Assembly (NCBI GenBank): GCA_946185285.1
Contig: CAMHIS010000012.1
Span: 1-47,619 of the forward strand
Direction: 5' to 3'
DNA: 47,619 nt
From: an uncultured Prevotellaceae bacterium
Lineage (GTDB): Bacteria; Bacteroidota; Bacteroidia; Bacteroidales; Bacteroidaceae
Positions 31,483-39,689 of this stretch are shown piece by piece. Within the stretch, counting starts at the first letter, position 1. Each line of letters starts with the position of its first letter. The translations under genes and the position numbers were made by a program. The notes beneath the pieces were generated by a model. That model worked only from the letters and a program-made list of their open reading frames with translations. It was not told where the DNA came from and searched no databases.

Positions 31483-32301
31483 ATGAAGAAGCTTTTATTA
31501 CTTACACTATCAATCAGTCTGGCACTGACGGCATGCCGCAACAGCAAGAGCAATGCCGACATACAGCAGGCTGAAACGTTCTACAACAGCAAGACTGCGG
31601 AGACGACGCGCAGCAAGGTGACGGAATATGAGCGCCCTGCGGCACTTACCGACCGCCCCGAGCAGATTCTCAGGCGCAAGGGCTATACCACCTCGTATAA
31701 CAAGGAGACACGGAATCCCAACTGGGTGGCGTGGCACCTGACGAAGAGCCACACCTACGGCAAGAACCAGCGCTCGGAGGAGGTGTTCACAGAGGATATG
31801 GAGGTCAGCCCGCGCGCCACCGACAACGACTACTACTCGTCGCGCTACGACCGCGGCCACATGTGTCCGGCGGGCGACAACAAGTGGGACGCAACGGCGA
31901 TGACCGAGTCGTTCCTGTTTACGAACATCTGTCCGCAAAACCACGCCCTGAACAAATATGAGTGGAACGACCTGGAGATTCAGTGCCGCGACTGGGCCCG
32001 CAAATACGGCGCCATCGACATCGTCTGCGGTCCCGTCTACGACTCCCCCACCCCGACGCGCACCATCGGCCGCGGCCACGTCTGGGTGCCCGACGGATTC
32101 TTCAAGGTTGTGATGCTGCGCTCGGGCCAGCCCAAGGCCATCGGCTTCCTGTTCCGTAACGACGGCAAGAAGGTGAGTCTGCAGAGCGTTGCCTGCACCG
32201 TCGACGACGTAGAGCACCTGACGGGCATCGACTTCTACCCCGCCCTCGACGACAATCTGGAGAACCGCATTGAAGCGCATGCCGACTTCGGCGAGTGGTA
32301 A
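31483..32301 (+). CDS. DNA/RNA non-specific endonuclease lipoprotein (NUC family)
   Basis: The signal peptide MKKLLLLTLSISLALTAC has a lipobox Cys at residue 18. The beta-beta-alpha-metal nuclease domain shows YDRGHMCPAGD (the DRGH motif with the catalytic His), TNICPQNHALNKYEWNDLE (Asn/Glu metal site), and later the conserved VACTVDDVEHLTGIDFYP. Such enzymes cut DNA and RNA outside the cytoplasm, for nutrient salvage or biofilm DNA. The start at 31483 is the lipoprotein ATG; an upstream in-frame ATG overlaps the promoter. Confidence 0.92.
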   Translation: MKKLLLLTLSISLALTACRNSKSNADIQQAETFYNSKTAETTRSKVTEYERPAALTDRPEQILRRKGYTTSYNKETRNPNWVAWHLTKSHTYGKNQRSEEVFTEDMEVSPRATDNDYYSSRYDRGHMCPAGDNKWDATAMTESFLFTNICPQNHALNKYEWNDLEIQCRDWARKYGAIDIVCGPVYDSPTPTRTIGRGHVWVPDGFFKVVMLRSGQPKAIGFLFRNDGKKVSLQSVACTVDDVEHLTGIDFYPALDDNLENRIEAHADFGEW

Positions 32302-32335
32302 GTGGAGGTGGAGGCAAATATTTGTTCCATATTTA

Positions 32336-32366
32336 TTTGTTTATTCAGTTTTTATTCGTAACTTTG
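32336..32366 (+). promoter_or_regulatory. Promoter of the small-protein/DUF6169 pair
   Basis: TTTG 32336-32339, 19-bp spacer, TAACTTTG 32359-32366, 26 bases before the ATG at 32393. Confidence 0.7.
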
Positions 32367-32392
32367 TGGCGGAAATCATTAGAAATGTGATT

Positions 32393-32569
32393 ATGACAAC
32401 AAATAGTAATACTCCCAAATGGACCCGTGAGGATTTCCTTGCGTTGGTGGAACGTGGACGTCAGATTAAAGCAAGGCGCCAAAAAGAAGCACAAGAAAAG
32501 TTTGCTGAGCGTCAGCGTCGTAAGAAAGAGGCTGCTGAGTCTGGATATTATGACCTTGAATGGATATAA
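32393..32569 (+). CDS. Small basic helical protein paired with DUF6169
   Basis: A 58-residue protein, highly charged and predicted all-helical: WTREDFLALVERGRQIKARR, then KEAQEKFAERQRRKKEAAES, ending YYDLEWI. It resembles the 57-residue product at 42945-43118, with the same length, a TREE/TRED start, a Lys/Arg/Glu helix and an S-x-YF/YYD end. It lies 3 bp upstream of a DUF6169 gene, suggesting an obligate pair. No known family. Confidence 0.75.
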   Translation: MTTNSNTPKWTREDFLALVERGRQIKARRQKEAQEKFAERQRRKKEAAESGYYDLEWI

Positions 32570-32572
32570 GCC

Positions 32573-33067
32573 ATGAATAGGCTTGATATTGAGAGTATCA
32601 ATAATCGTGCACCATACGATGTAGCTTATGCCGAAGATGGTGAAATCGTATTCCTTACAGATCATGGGATAAACTATTCCGTAACTTTCGATGATGATTC
32701 AAATCCATATTATACTGCGTATTGGTTTAACTTGACGAATTTGAATAACATTCCTTCGCCAAGTGACAAGAAGATAGCTCAAACCGTTATCTGCATCATT
32801 GAAGAGTTTTTCCGCAAGAATCCAGACATTTTACTCTATATGTGCAGCACCGATGGAGAACAGCAGGCTCAGCGGGCGAGGCTTTTCTTGCGATGGTTTA
32901 ATGGCGCTGAACAGCAGAAGCACTATTACATTCGTACTGCGGAAGTAAAAGGCGATGGAAGTCTTGACTATGTTGCGCTTATTATTCAACGCAACAACCC
33001 ACATCTTGACGAAATCATTCAGTTGTTTGATTCCGACATTACCATGTTCAATGACATGAAGCCCTGA
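32573..33067 (+). CDS. DUF6169 family protein
   Basis: A 164-residue protein. Signature stretches: IVFLTDHGINYSVTFDDD, IAQTVICIIEEFFRKNPDIL, LYMCSTDGEQQAQRARLFLR and ALIIQRNNPHLDEIIQLFD. The pattern fits DUF6169, a Bacteroidota family of unknown function. G+C is lower than in the housekeeping genes, which suggests acquisition. It overlaps nothing and is followed by a strong inverted repeat. Confidence 0.75.
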   Translation: MNRLDIESINNRAPYDVAYAEDGEIVFLTDHGINYSVTFDDDSNPYYTAYWFNLTNLNNIPSPSDKKIAQTVICIIEEFFRKNPDILLYMCSTDGEQQAQRARLFLRWFNGAEQQKHYYIRTAEVKGDGSLDYVALIIQRNNPHLDEIIQLFDSDITMFNDMKP

Positions 33068-33144
33068 CAAACGTTTCACTTCTCCGCCAAAATGGTGCTC
33101 ACCGCCATTTTTCGAATTTTTTCTATATAGGATTTTTCGCGTTT

Positions 33145-33205
33145 TAGGGTGCACGGGTGTCACAATGCCGATAAACACTGGGCGTTGTGACACCCGTGCA
33201 CCCTA
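33145..33205. terminator. Long perfect inverted repeat between convergent genes
   Basis: Perfect 21-bp arms (TAGGGTGCACGGGTGTCACAA at 33145-33165 and its complement at 33185-33205) with a 19-nt loop. It lies between the DUF6169 gene and korC, so it can end both transcripts. A TTTT run flanks each side. Confidence 0.8.
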
Positions 33206-33234
33206 TTTTGCGAAATTCTTAGTATAGCGTCGTG

Positions 33235-33780
33235 CTACTTAACCTCGCAGATAATCTTGGCGCCCTCTTCCACGGCCTGCATGTTCAGGGGGATGAGGTC
33301 GTGATGGCGCTCGGGCAGTGTCTTGTGCAGGGCTTTCTCAACGCCATTGGTGCTGACCACGGGGGCCACCTTCAGCAGTCCGCCGAGGACGATCATGTTA
33401 AAGACCTTGCCGTTCTTCATCTCGGCAGCCTTGTCCATGGCGTCGATGCGGTAGATGGTGATATCCTTGCGCGTCGGCGGGTTGATGATGCCGAAGCCGT
33501 CGTAGATGAGTATGCCGCCGGGCTTGATCTTCGGCTCGAACTTCTCGAGTGAGGGCTGGTTGAGCACCACGGCGATGTCGTAGCGGCTGAGGATGGGCGA
33601 CGAGATGCGCTCGTCGCTGACGATGACGGTCACGTTGGCCGTGCCGCCGCGCTGCTCAGGACCGTAGGCAGGCATCCACGTCACTTCCTTATTCTCCATC
33701 AGTCCGCTATAGGCCAGGATCTTACCCATCGAGAGCACGCCCTGACCGCCGAAACCTGATATGATAATTTCTTTCTTCAT
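33235..33780 (-). CDS. korC: 2-oxoglutarate:ferredoxin oxidoreductase gamma subunit
   Basis: Subunit of the KOR complex that oxidatively decarboxylates 2-oxoglutarate to succinyl-CoA with ferredoxin (or works in reverse). It has the family signature IIISGFGGQGVLSMGKIL, then TWMPAYGPEQRGGTANVTVI and ILYDGFG-like strands. I chose MKKEIIISG at 33780. Last gene of korDABC, 146 bp after korB because a palindromic repeat pair is inserted between them. Confidence 0.93.
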   Translation of the reverse strand: MKKEIIISGFGGQGVLSMGKILAYSGLMENKEVTWMPAYGPEQRGGTANVTVIVSDERISSPILSRYDIAVVLNQPSLEKFEPKIKPGGILIYDGFGIINPPTRKDITIYRIDAMDKAAEMKNGKVFNMIVLGGLLKVAPVVSTNGVEKALHKTLPERHHDLIPLNMQAVEEGAKIICEVK

Positions 33781-33782
33781 AT

Positions 33783-33924
33783 AGCCTACCCCCAACCCCT
33801 CCCCAAGGGAGGGGAGTTTGGTTACTTTGGGGGTCTCCTTAATTAATTGTTACTCATTATTATATTAACTTTCACCTCCAGTCTATTCAGACTCCCCTCC
33901 CTTGGGGAGGGGCTGGGGGTGGGC
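33783..33924. repeat. Inverted pair of G/C-rich palindromes between korB and korC
   Basis: The left copy (33783-33814) has CCCCTCCC-CAAG-GGAGGGG and the right copy (33892-33924) has CCCCTCCC-TTGG-GGAGGGG. The two are inverted copies of each other, around a spacer of about 77 bp. Each is itself a palindrome, so several stem-loops are possible in the kor mRNA. Confidence 0.85.
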
Positions 33925-33926
33925 TT

Positions 33927-34691
33927 TTATGTCCTGTCTTTTAAGTCTCCTTTGGGATAGAAGGGGAACATGTTCTCCTTCATCCATTCGTTAGCCTTGG
34001 CGGGCGTGAGCTTCCAGCCGCTGTTGCAGGTAGAGACGAACTCCACGAGACTGGAGCCCTTGCCGTCCATCGAAGCCTGGAAAGCCTTGCGCAGTGCCTT
34101 CTTGGCCTTCAGGATGCTGCCCACCGACTCCACCGACTGGCGGGTGACGTAGCACGTGCCTTCGAGCTGGGCAGCGATGTCGGCAATCTTCAGGGGATAG
34201 CCATGCAGCTGCGGGTCGCGGCCGTAGGGGCAGGTAGAGGTCTTCTGGCCGATGAGCGTGGTGGGAGCCATCTGTCCGCCCGTCATGCCATAGATGGCGT
34301 TGTTGACGAAGACGATGACGATGTTCTCGCCACGGTTCAGGGCGTGGATGGTCTCGCAGGTACCGATACAGGCCAGGTCGCCGTCGCCCTGATAGGTGAA
34401 CACGAGGCGGTCGGGCCAGCAGCGCTTGATGCCCGTGGCCAGTGCGGGAGCACGACCGTGGGCAGCCTCCTGCCAGTCGATGTCTATATAGTTGTACGCG
34501 AAGACGGCGCAGCCCACGGGCGATACGCCCACGGCCTTGTCTTCCATGCCCATTTCCTCGATGACTTCGGCAATGAGCTTATGCACCACGCCGTGCGAGC
34601 AGCCCGGGCAGTAGTGCATGTTGTTGTCGTTCATCAGCGAAGGCTTCTTGCAGACGATATTCTCTGGTTGAACTATCTGATTTCTATCCAT
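33927..34691 (-). CDS. korB: 2-oxoglutarate:ferredoxin oxidoreductase beta subunit
   Basis: The TPP-binding subunit. It has MHYCPGCSHGVVHKL (cluster/TPP Cys), VGVSPVGCAVFAYNY, HGRAPALATGIKR and the TPP motif YQGDGDLACIGTCETIHALN followed by VFVNNAIYGMTGGQ. I chose the start MDRNQIVQPE at 34691; an upstream in-frame ATG (34742) is inside a long hairpin. The length of about 254 residues is normal. Confidence 0.94.
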   Translation of the reverse strand: MDRNQIVQPENIVCKKPSLMNDNNMHYCPGCSHGVVHKLIAEVIEEMGMEDKAVGVSPVGCAVFAYNYIDIDWQEAAHGRAPALATGIKRCWPDRLVFTYQGDGDLACIGTCETIHALNRGENIVIVFVNNAIYGMTGGQMAPTTLIGQKTSTCPYGRDPQLHGYPLKIADIAAQLEGTCYVTRQSVESVGSILKAKKALRKAFQASMDGKGSSLVEFVSTCNSGWKLTPAKANEWMKENMFPFYPKGDLKDRT

Positions 34692-34707
34692 TGCTTCTTC
34701 CTTTTTT

Positions 34708-34770
34708 GCAACGGACGACAGGACTTCAGGACTTTTTCTCATTGAGAGTCCTGAGCGTCCTGTAGTCCGC
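34708..34770. repeat. Long imperfect hairpin of octamers between korA and korB
   Basis: Arms 34708-34733 and 34747-34770 (each built on AGTCCTGA/CAGGACTT octamers) pair over about 24 bp with a few mismatches; the loop is ~13 nt. It lies in the intergenic region inside the operon. Confidence 0.75.
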
Positions 34771-34772
34771 TG

Positions 34773-35861
34773 CTACATTATTTTCTCTTTTAAGGCATTC
34801 ACGATTTCCTCCGGCTCGGGCACGATGCCACCGAGGCGGCCGAACTGCTCGACGGGGATGACACCATTGACGGCGAGACGCACGTCCTGAACCATCTGGC
34901 CGGCATTGATCTCGACCACGAGGATGCCCTTCTTCGTCTTGGCCAGCTCGGCAATCTGCTTCGTGGGGAACGGGAACAGCGTGATGGGGCGGAACAAGCC
35001 TACCTTGATGCCCTCCTCGCGGGCAATCTCGATGGCCTTCTCCGACAGACGGGCGGCAGAGCCGAAGGCCACGATGGCGTAGTCGGCGTCGTCCATCTGC
35101 TGCTGCTCGTAGCGCACCTCGTTCTCCTCTATCTTGCGGTATTTCTCCTGCAGGGCAATGTTGCGCTGCTCCATAATCTCGGGCTTCAGCTCCAGCGAGG
35201 TGATAACCACACGCTCACGGCCACCCTTGGGCTTACCAGTAGAGGCCCACGGACACTGACGGATAACCTCCTCGTCGGTACGGCGGGGCTTATAGGGCGG
35301 CAGCACCACCTTCTCCATCATCTGGCCGATGACGCCGTCGCTCAGGATCATGGCCGGATTGCGGTACTTGAAGGCCAGCTCGAAGGCCAGGTCAACGAAG
35401 TCGGCCATCTCCTGAACGGAGTTGGGGGCCAGCACGATGACCTTGTAGTCGCCGTTGCCACCGCCACGCGTAGCCTGGAAGTAGTCGCCCTGCGAGGGCT
35501 GGATGGTACCCAGTCCGGGGCCGCCGCGCTGGACGTTGACAAACACGCCCGGCACCTCGGCACCAGCCATATATGTGATGCCCTCCTGCATCAGGGCCAC
35601 ACCGGGGCTCGAGCTGGAGGTCATGGCACGCTTACCGGCTCCGGCAGCGCCATAGACCATATAAATCGACGCCAGCTCGCTCTCAGCCTGCACCACCTGC
35701 ATACCAGTGGTCTCCCAGGGCTTCAGCTCAGCCAGCGTCTCAATCACTTCACTCTGCGGAGTAATGGGATAGCCGAAATAGCCGTCGCATCCGCAACGAA
35801 TGGCAGCGTGAGCTATCGCCTCGTTACCCTTCATCAACACAACCTCTTTCTCTTCTGCCAT
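34773..35861 (-). CDS. korA: 2-oxoglutarate:ferredoxin oxidoreductase alpha subunit
   Basis: A 362-residue subunit with the pyrimidine-binding and CoA regions: MKGNEAIAHAAIRCGCDGYF, GYPITPQSEVIE, AGAGKRAMTSSSSPG, NVQRGGPGLGTIQPSQGDYF and the C-terminal GILVVEINAGQMVQDVRLAV. All match KOR/VOR alpha. It lies 3 bp after korD. Confidence 0.95.
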   Translation of the reverse strand: MAEEKEVVLMKGNEAIAHAAIRCGCDGYFGYPITPQSEVIETLAELKPWETTGMQVVQAESELASIYMVYGAAGAGKRAMTSSSSPGVALMQEGITYMAGAEVPGVFVNVQRGGPGLGTIQPSQGDYFQATRGGGNGDYKVIVLAPNSVQEMADFVDLAFELAFKYRNPAMILSDGVIGQMMEKVVLPPYKPRRTDEEVIRQCPWASTGKPKGGRERVVITSLELKPEIMEQRNIALQEKYRKIEENEVRYEQQQMDDADYAIVAFGSAARLSEKAIEIAREEGIKVGLFRPITLFPFPTKQIAELAKTKKGILVVEINAGQMVQDVRLAVNGVIPVEQFGRLGGIVPEPEEIVNALKEKIM

Positions 35862-35864
35862 AGC

Positions 35865-36095
35865 TTAATCCTCCACTTTTTTACGATACACGGTGATACA
35901 CCCGTCGGGGCAGACGATGCCGCACGAGGCACAGCCCACACAGGCCTCCTCGTTGGCTGCCTCCACGTAGGGATAACCGTGCAGATTCACTTTTCCGGCC
36001 ATGGCGATGACTTTCTGAGGGCAGGCAATGATGCACAACTGACATCCCTTGCACCGCTCAGTATCCACCACGATGGCACCCTTCATTTTTGCCAT
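35865..36095 (-). CDS. korD: 2-oxoglutarate:ferredoxin oxidoreductase delta (ferredoxin) subunit
   Basis: A 76-residue two-cluster ferredoxin: CKGCQLCIIACPQ and CVGCASCGIVCPD, each a CX2CX2CX3CP motif. It delivers electrons from the KOR complex. I chose MAKMKGAIV at 36095; MKGAIV at 36086 is possible. First gene of the operon. Confidence 0.93.
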   Translation of the reverse strand: MAKMKGAIVVDTERCKGCQLCIIACPQKVIAMAGKVNLHGYPYVEAANEEACVGCASCGIVCPDGCITVYRKKVED

Positions 36096-36135
36096 TTTTC
36101 TATACTTTTTCTTCCAATGTTTAAGAAATCGGGTG

Positions 36136-36167
36136 CAAAGGTACAACAAAAACGCGAACGAACCAAA
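36136..36167 (-). promoter_or_regulatory. korDABC promoter (-33 TTTG, -7 TACCTTTG)
   Basis: TTTG (plus CAAA 36164-36167), 20-bp spacer, TACCTTTG (36136-36143). The leader to the ATG at 36095 is about 35 nt. Confidence 0.7.
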
Positions 36168-36206
36168 AATCTTCGCATATTTCTTTCTAACATGAGAAGC
36201 AGCCGG

Positions 36207-37037
36207 TTACAGTCCGCGGGCTTTCCAGATACGCTCCTTCGCGGCATTGATTTCCTGGAACTTCTTCTCGGCGGCACGACGCACATCCTCGCCGAGGGCG
36301 GCCACCTTGTCGGGATGGTGCTCGAGGGCGAGCTTGCGGTAGGCCTTCTTCACCTCGTAATCGGTTGCATTGGGACTGACGCCCAGCACCTTATAGGCAT
36401 CCTCAAGGGTGTTGCCCTCCAGATGGAGCATGGAGTCGACCTCCGTCGGCGACATACCCAGCCACTGGGCACACTCCTTCAGCGCGTAAATCTCGCTATC
36501 GGGCACCGACCCGTCGGCCTGCGCCACCATCACGAGGAAGTTGAGCAGCTGCAGACGCTGCGAGTAGTCCATGTTGCGGTTTATCTGCTGGCAGCAGTCG
36601 CGGACCGTCCGCTTGAAGCCGTTCCAACCCTGCCGCTTCTGCTCGTCGAAGAGCTTGGTCAGTATCTCGTTGCCCTGACTGACGGCATCGGGACCGAAGT
36701 TCTGGCGCAGCATCTGGCGCACCATCTCCATCTCCGAGTGCATGGCCTTGCCATCGGCTTTGATGATATACGACGACAGGACGAGCAGCGAGAAGAGGAA
36801 GCTGTTACGGTTGCCCTGTGCCTGTTGCTGCTGATAAGCCTGACGGTACATCTCCTCGTAGGCCCGGAAGCTGCTGTCGCGACTGGAACCGCTGCCGAAG
36901 GTGCCGGAATTGCCGGGCGTGTTCACCACGAAAAATGCCGAATCAAAGAGCGAGCCCAACAGATAGCCGGCCAGCGCACCCAGCGGTCCGCCAGCCATCC
37001 ATCCCAGGAATCCTCCTATCCACTTACCTACTGCCAT
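36207..37037 (-). CDS. TerB-DnaJ co-chaperone (DjlA-like)
   Basis: A glycine-rich N-terminal membrane-associating segment ([22 protein letters not shown]) is followed by a TerB-like helical domain (~residues 80-195, [32 protein letters not shown]). The C-terminal J domain has [20 protein letters not shown] and the HPD motif HHPDK. The order membrane anchor-TerB-J matches DjlA. It recruits DnaK at the inner face of the membrane. Confidence 0.9.
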   Translation of the reverse strand: MAVGKWIGGFLGWMAGGPLGALAGYLLGSLFDSAFFVVNTPGNSGTFGSGSSRDSSFRAYEEMYRQAYQQQQAQGNRNSFLFSLLVLSSYIIKADGKAMHSEMEMVRQMLRQNFGPDAVSQGNEILTKLFDEQKRQGWNGFKRTVRDCCQQINRNMDYSQRLQLLNFLVMVAQADGSVPDSEIYALKECAQWLGMSPTEVDSMLHLEGNTLEDAYKVLGVSPNATDYEVKKAYRKLALEHHPDKVAALGEDVRRAAEKKFQEINAAKERIWKARGL

Positions 37038-37110
37038 AACGAAGAGTGTCTTTCTGAAAAGCTGCTATCTTCCTTTATCTTCTTATATCTATTCAACTTT
37101 CGCAAGCTCC

Positions 37111-37230
37111 GCATGCTGGGAGTTAATGGGAGTTAATAGGTAGTTAACGAGCCGCGGCTCGTGGAGTTAGCGGACAATAGACCTGCTGTAACAAAGTAAT
37201 GTCTGTTAACTCCAGAGGCTGAAAGCCTCT
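37111..37230 (+). repeat. Intergenic repeats with two hairpins
   Basis: Two GGGAGTTAAT decamers in tandem, a perfect palindrome CGAGCCGCGGCTCG (37148-37161) and a hairpin AGAGGCT-GAA-AGCCTCT (37214-37230) flanked by TTAACTCC. It sits between the Rpn and TerB-DnaJ genes, both on the minus strand. Confidence 0.75.
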
Positions 37231-37304
37231 TAACTCCCGATAACTTCTGATAACTCCAAACATGCGAAACTTGTATATCTACTTAACATGCGAAACTTGA
37301 GTTA

Positions 37305-38237
37305 CTATAATGTTACTATCTCGTCAACCGTCAGTCCTGTATATTTTGCAATCAACTCCAATGGCATTTTGTCGGCCTTCATGCGGCGGGCATTTTCACG
37401 CGCAGCATCAGCAGCGCCCTCGGTTCTGCCCTTGGCCAGTCCCTCGGCCAGTCCCTCGGCACGTCCCTCGGCACGTCCCTCGGCCAGTCCCTCGGCACGC
37501 CCCTCATCCTTGGCAGTATCAAGAACGTCGTTCTGTACCATCACATTGTCCAGATGGCGGTCGTAGGCACGGCGCTCCTCGTCGCTCATCTTCAGGTAGA
37601 GCAGCCTCTCGCGAGCCTCCTTCAGGCCTGGAGTCGTCGTGTCCTTGTTGATATAGCCATCCTTCAGATACGACATCCACTCTTCGAGCGGCGTCCTGGC
37701 CACCGCGTTGAACTCATTGACGCGGATAATGAAGTACTCGGGGAAGATGTCTTCCGGCGATACCATCTTGATAAGCCCCGCCTCCTTGGTGCTGATCTGC
37801 AGCTGGTCGCCGGTATGTACGCCTATCAGCTTGGTCTGACCGTGGTAGATGTAGTCAGCGCCACGGCCCAAGTCGAAGTACAGGATGCTGATGGAGTAGA
37901 CTTTCTTCACCTGGTCGTACTTCTGCCCTAAGTGTATGTGCTCGGTAACAGTCTTCGCTACGCCGTAGAGGATACGCTGCAGATAGTACAACTCGCGCGT
38001 CTGCTGAATCTCCACAAGGATAATCTCACCCTTGGAATTCTTGGCCTTAATGTCCACTCGGTTAAACTTGTCATCATCCCTGTCCTGATTCGACTCGCTC
38101 TCCAGTATCTCGACAATCTTAATAGGTTCGCCAATGAGCACCTGCACCAGACCCTCGAGCACGCTGAAATTAGCCTTGTTGCGCAGCATGCGCTTGGCTG
38201 CCCAGTCGAAACGTATAAACTTGTTGTCTTCGTTCAT
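37305..38237 (-). CDS. Rpn family recombination-promoting nuclease
   Basis: PD-(D/E)XK nuclease of the transposase_31/Rpn type. It begins FIRFDWAAKRMLRNKANFSV, a family hallmark. The nuclease core has FNRVDIKAKNSKGEIILVEI with QQTREL (D-ExQ). The C-terminus contains EGRAEGLAEGRAEGRAEGLA-type tetrapeptides encoded by 12-bp tandem repeats (~37425-37506), then a helical end (MPLELIAKYTGLTVDEI). The start MNEDNKF at 38237 follows a -7 box. An 85-bp AT-poor tail and intergenic repeats lie downstream. Confidence 0.92.
   Translation of the reverse strand: MNEDNKFIRFDWAAKRMLRNKANFSVLEGLVQVLIGEPIKIVEILESESNQDRDDDKFNRVDIKAKNSKGEIILVEIQQTRELYYLQRILYGVAKTVTEHIHLGQKYDQVKKVYSISILYFDLGRGADYIYHGQTKLIGVHTGDQLQISTKEAGLIKMVSPEDIFPEYFIIRVNEFNAVARTPLEEWMSYLKDGYINKDTTTPGLKEARERLLYLKMSDEERRAYDRHLDNVMVQNDVLDTAKDEGRAEGLAEGRAEGRAEGLAEGLAKGRTEGAADAARENARRMKADKMPLELIAKYTGLTVDEIVTL
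37425..37506 (-). repeat. 12-bp coding minisatellite in the Rpn gene
   Basis: About seven units of the type GAGGGACTGGCC/GAGGGACGTGCC encode EGLA and EGRA. Variation in unit number would keep the frame. Confidence 0.85.
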
Positions 38238-38262
38238 TGCCTCATATTTTGAATTATCGCTG

Positions 38263-38270
38263 CAAATATA
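38263..38270 (-). promoter_or_regulatory. -7 box TATATTTG of the Rpn gene
   Basis: Plus-strand CAAATATA, 26 bases upstream of the ATG at 38237. Confidence 0.6.
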
Positions 38271-38341
38271 CGCAAAAAAGTCGGAAGTACAAAACTTCCG
38301 GCTCTTTTTCTTCAACGACCTTGCTAAGTTACCCTTGCGGC

Positions 38342-39283
38342 CTACTTTTTACGGTCGGCCAAATACATGCCTAAAAGTATCAGGGCAGACCCGAGGAGGA
38401 ACCAGACGGTAATCTGCTCGCTGAGCAGCCACCACGCAAAGAGGATGGTGGTGATGGGGTTGAAGTAGACCCAGTTGGTGGCGACGACGGCTCCGAGCTT
38501 GCCGATGACCCAGTTCCACAGGAGGAAGCAGAGCATGGAGGCGACAACGCCTAAGAAGAGCAGGTTGAGGAGAATGGAATAATTAAAGAACTGAAAAATG
38601 GAAGGGCTGGCCTCGTCAGGGAAACAAATATAATAAGGTATGATAGTAACGAGACCGTAGAAGAACACCTTGCGGGTGATGAAGAGCGCCGGGTAGCGCT
38701 CTAAGGCCGACTTCATCAGCAGGCTGTAGGCCGCCCAGCAGAGGCAGGCGCCAAAAGCCAGCAGGTCGCCAAGGGGTGAGAGATGGAGCACGTAATGACC
38801 GTTGAGCACCACCATCGCCATGCCCAGACAAGCCACCAGGGAGCCGGCAGCCTGCGTGCGGCTGATGCGCTCTGACTGGCGGTAGAACAATGCGAAGAGG
38901 AACATCGCAAAGAGCGGACAGGAGCAGACAATCAGCGACGTGTTGGTGGCGGTTGTGTAGAGCATGGCGGCATTCTCCGTCAGGAAATACAATGAGCCGC
39001 CCGTCAGGCCGAGCCCAACCATCAGCAGCTCGTCGCGCCAGGAGTTGCAGAAGAGACGGGAGATGAAAGATGAAAGGTGAGAGACGTGGCCACCCCTGCT
39101 CCACGCTCTGTAAGCCGTCCAGCCTGACAGCAGCACGTAGGCGATGATGAAGCGCAGCGTGAATATCTGGGCAGGCGAAAGACCGCTCTGCAGCAGCATC
39201 TTCGTAAACACAAAAGTGCTGCCCCAGATGGCCACCACTACAAACGCCACAAGGTGATATTTCAGTCTATGTATTAGTTCCAC
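38342..39283 (-). CDS. EamA-family transporter (drug/metabolite superfamily)
   Basis: Ten predicted membrane helices in two EamA repeats. The first begins FVVVAIWGSTFVFTKMLL with the family WGSxF motif; the second covers GDLLAFGACLCWAAYSLLMK and ends VWFLLGSALILLGMYLADRK. Substrate unknown. I chose the GTG at 39283 because a TAATTTTG box ends 6 bases before it; the upstream ATG at 39322 would precede that promoter. The loop around SHLSSFISRLF is encoded by heptamer repeats (39055-39082). Confidence 0.88.
   Translation of the reverse strand: MELIHRLKYHLVAFVVVAIWGSTFVFTKMLLQSGLSPAQIFTLRFIIAYVLLSGWTAYRAWSRGGHVSHLSSFISRLFCNSWRDELLMVGLGLTGGSLYFLTENAAMLYTTATNTSLIVCSCPLFAMFLFALFYRQSERISRTQAAGSLVACLGMAMVVLNGHYVLHLSPLGDLLAFGACLCWAAYSLLMKSALERYPALFITRKVFFYGLVTIIPYYICFPDEASPSIFQFFNYSILLNLLFLGVVASMLCFLLWNWVIGKLGAVVATNWVYFNPITTILFAWWLLSEQITVWFLLGSALILLGMYLADRKK
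39055..39082 (+). repeat. Heptamer-like array in the EamA gene
   Basis: GACGGGA-GATGAAA-GATGAAA-GGTGAGA, four 7-bp units; the central two are identical. It encodes a hydrophilic loop between helices. Confidence 0.55.
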
Positions 39284-39288
39284 GGCGG

Positions 39289-39296
39289 CAAAATTA
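39289..39296 (-). promoter_or_regulatory. -7 box TAATTTTG of the EamA gene
   Basis: Plus-strand CAAAATTA, 5 bases before the proposed GTG start. Confidence 0.5.
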
Positions 39297-39474
39297 CACA
39301 AATTCTTCAAAACAACCAACACCTGCGCGGTATTTCTGCGTCCCCGCCCTGGACTTTCCCGCCCTTTTCTTTTTAGACAACGAATTAAGACGAATCACAA
39401 TTGAAATGAATCCGTCATTCCGTCACTTTCTGTCTATCACACTTGTAATCAGCAGGTTACGTAGTGACAGATTA

Positions 39475-39689
39475 AGGTGACGGATGACGGATGACGGATG
39501 AACGGCACAGTCACGCGCACCAAGTTTCTGTGTGCCAAATGTTCACGTGCGGTGAATCATCATTCGCCGCACGTAAATCATTACAGCCGTCGTAGCATAT
39601 TGCCATCCGTCAACCGTCACCGTCAACCGTCACCCCGTAAATGGTTGCATATCAGTGTATTACAAGGCGGTGACGGATGTGACGGATAA
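39475..39689 (+). repeat. ~200-bp dispersed repeat, copy B
   Basis: The same element as 203-412, in the opposite orientation. It starts with three GACGGAT heptamers, holds the hairpin ACGTGCGGTGAAT-CATC-ATTCGCCGCACGT (39545-39574), and ends with CCGTCAACCGTCACC units and GGTGACGGATGTGACGG. Differences between copies are mostly in the number and spelling of the simple repeats. With its flanks (39323-39474, 39690-39833), this is a 500-bp gene-free stretch that also has a CCCTCCTCGATGGGAGGG palindrome at 39784-39803. Confidence 0.8.

Noticed and set aside
35808..37136. Plus-strand open frame of 442 codons over korD and the TerB-DnaJ gene
   Set aside because: It crosses two genes and their promoter on the other strand and encodes no recognisable domain.
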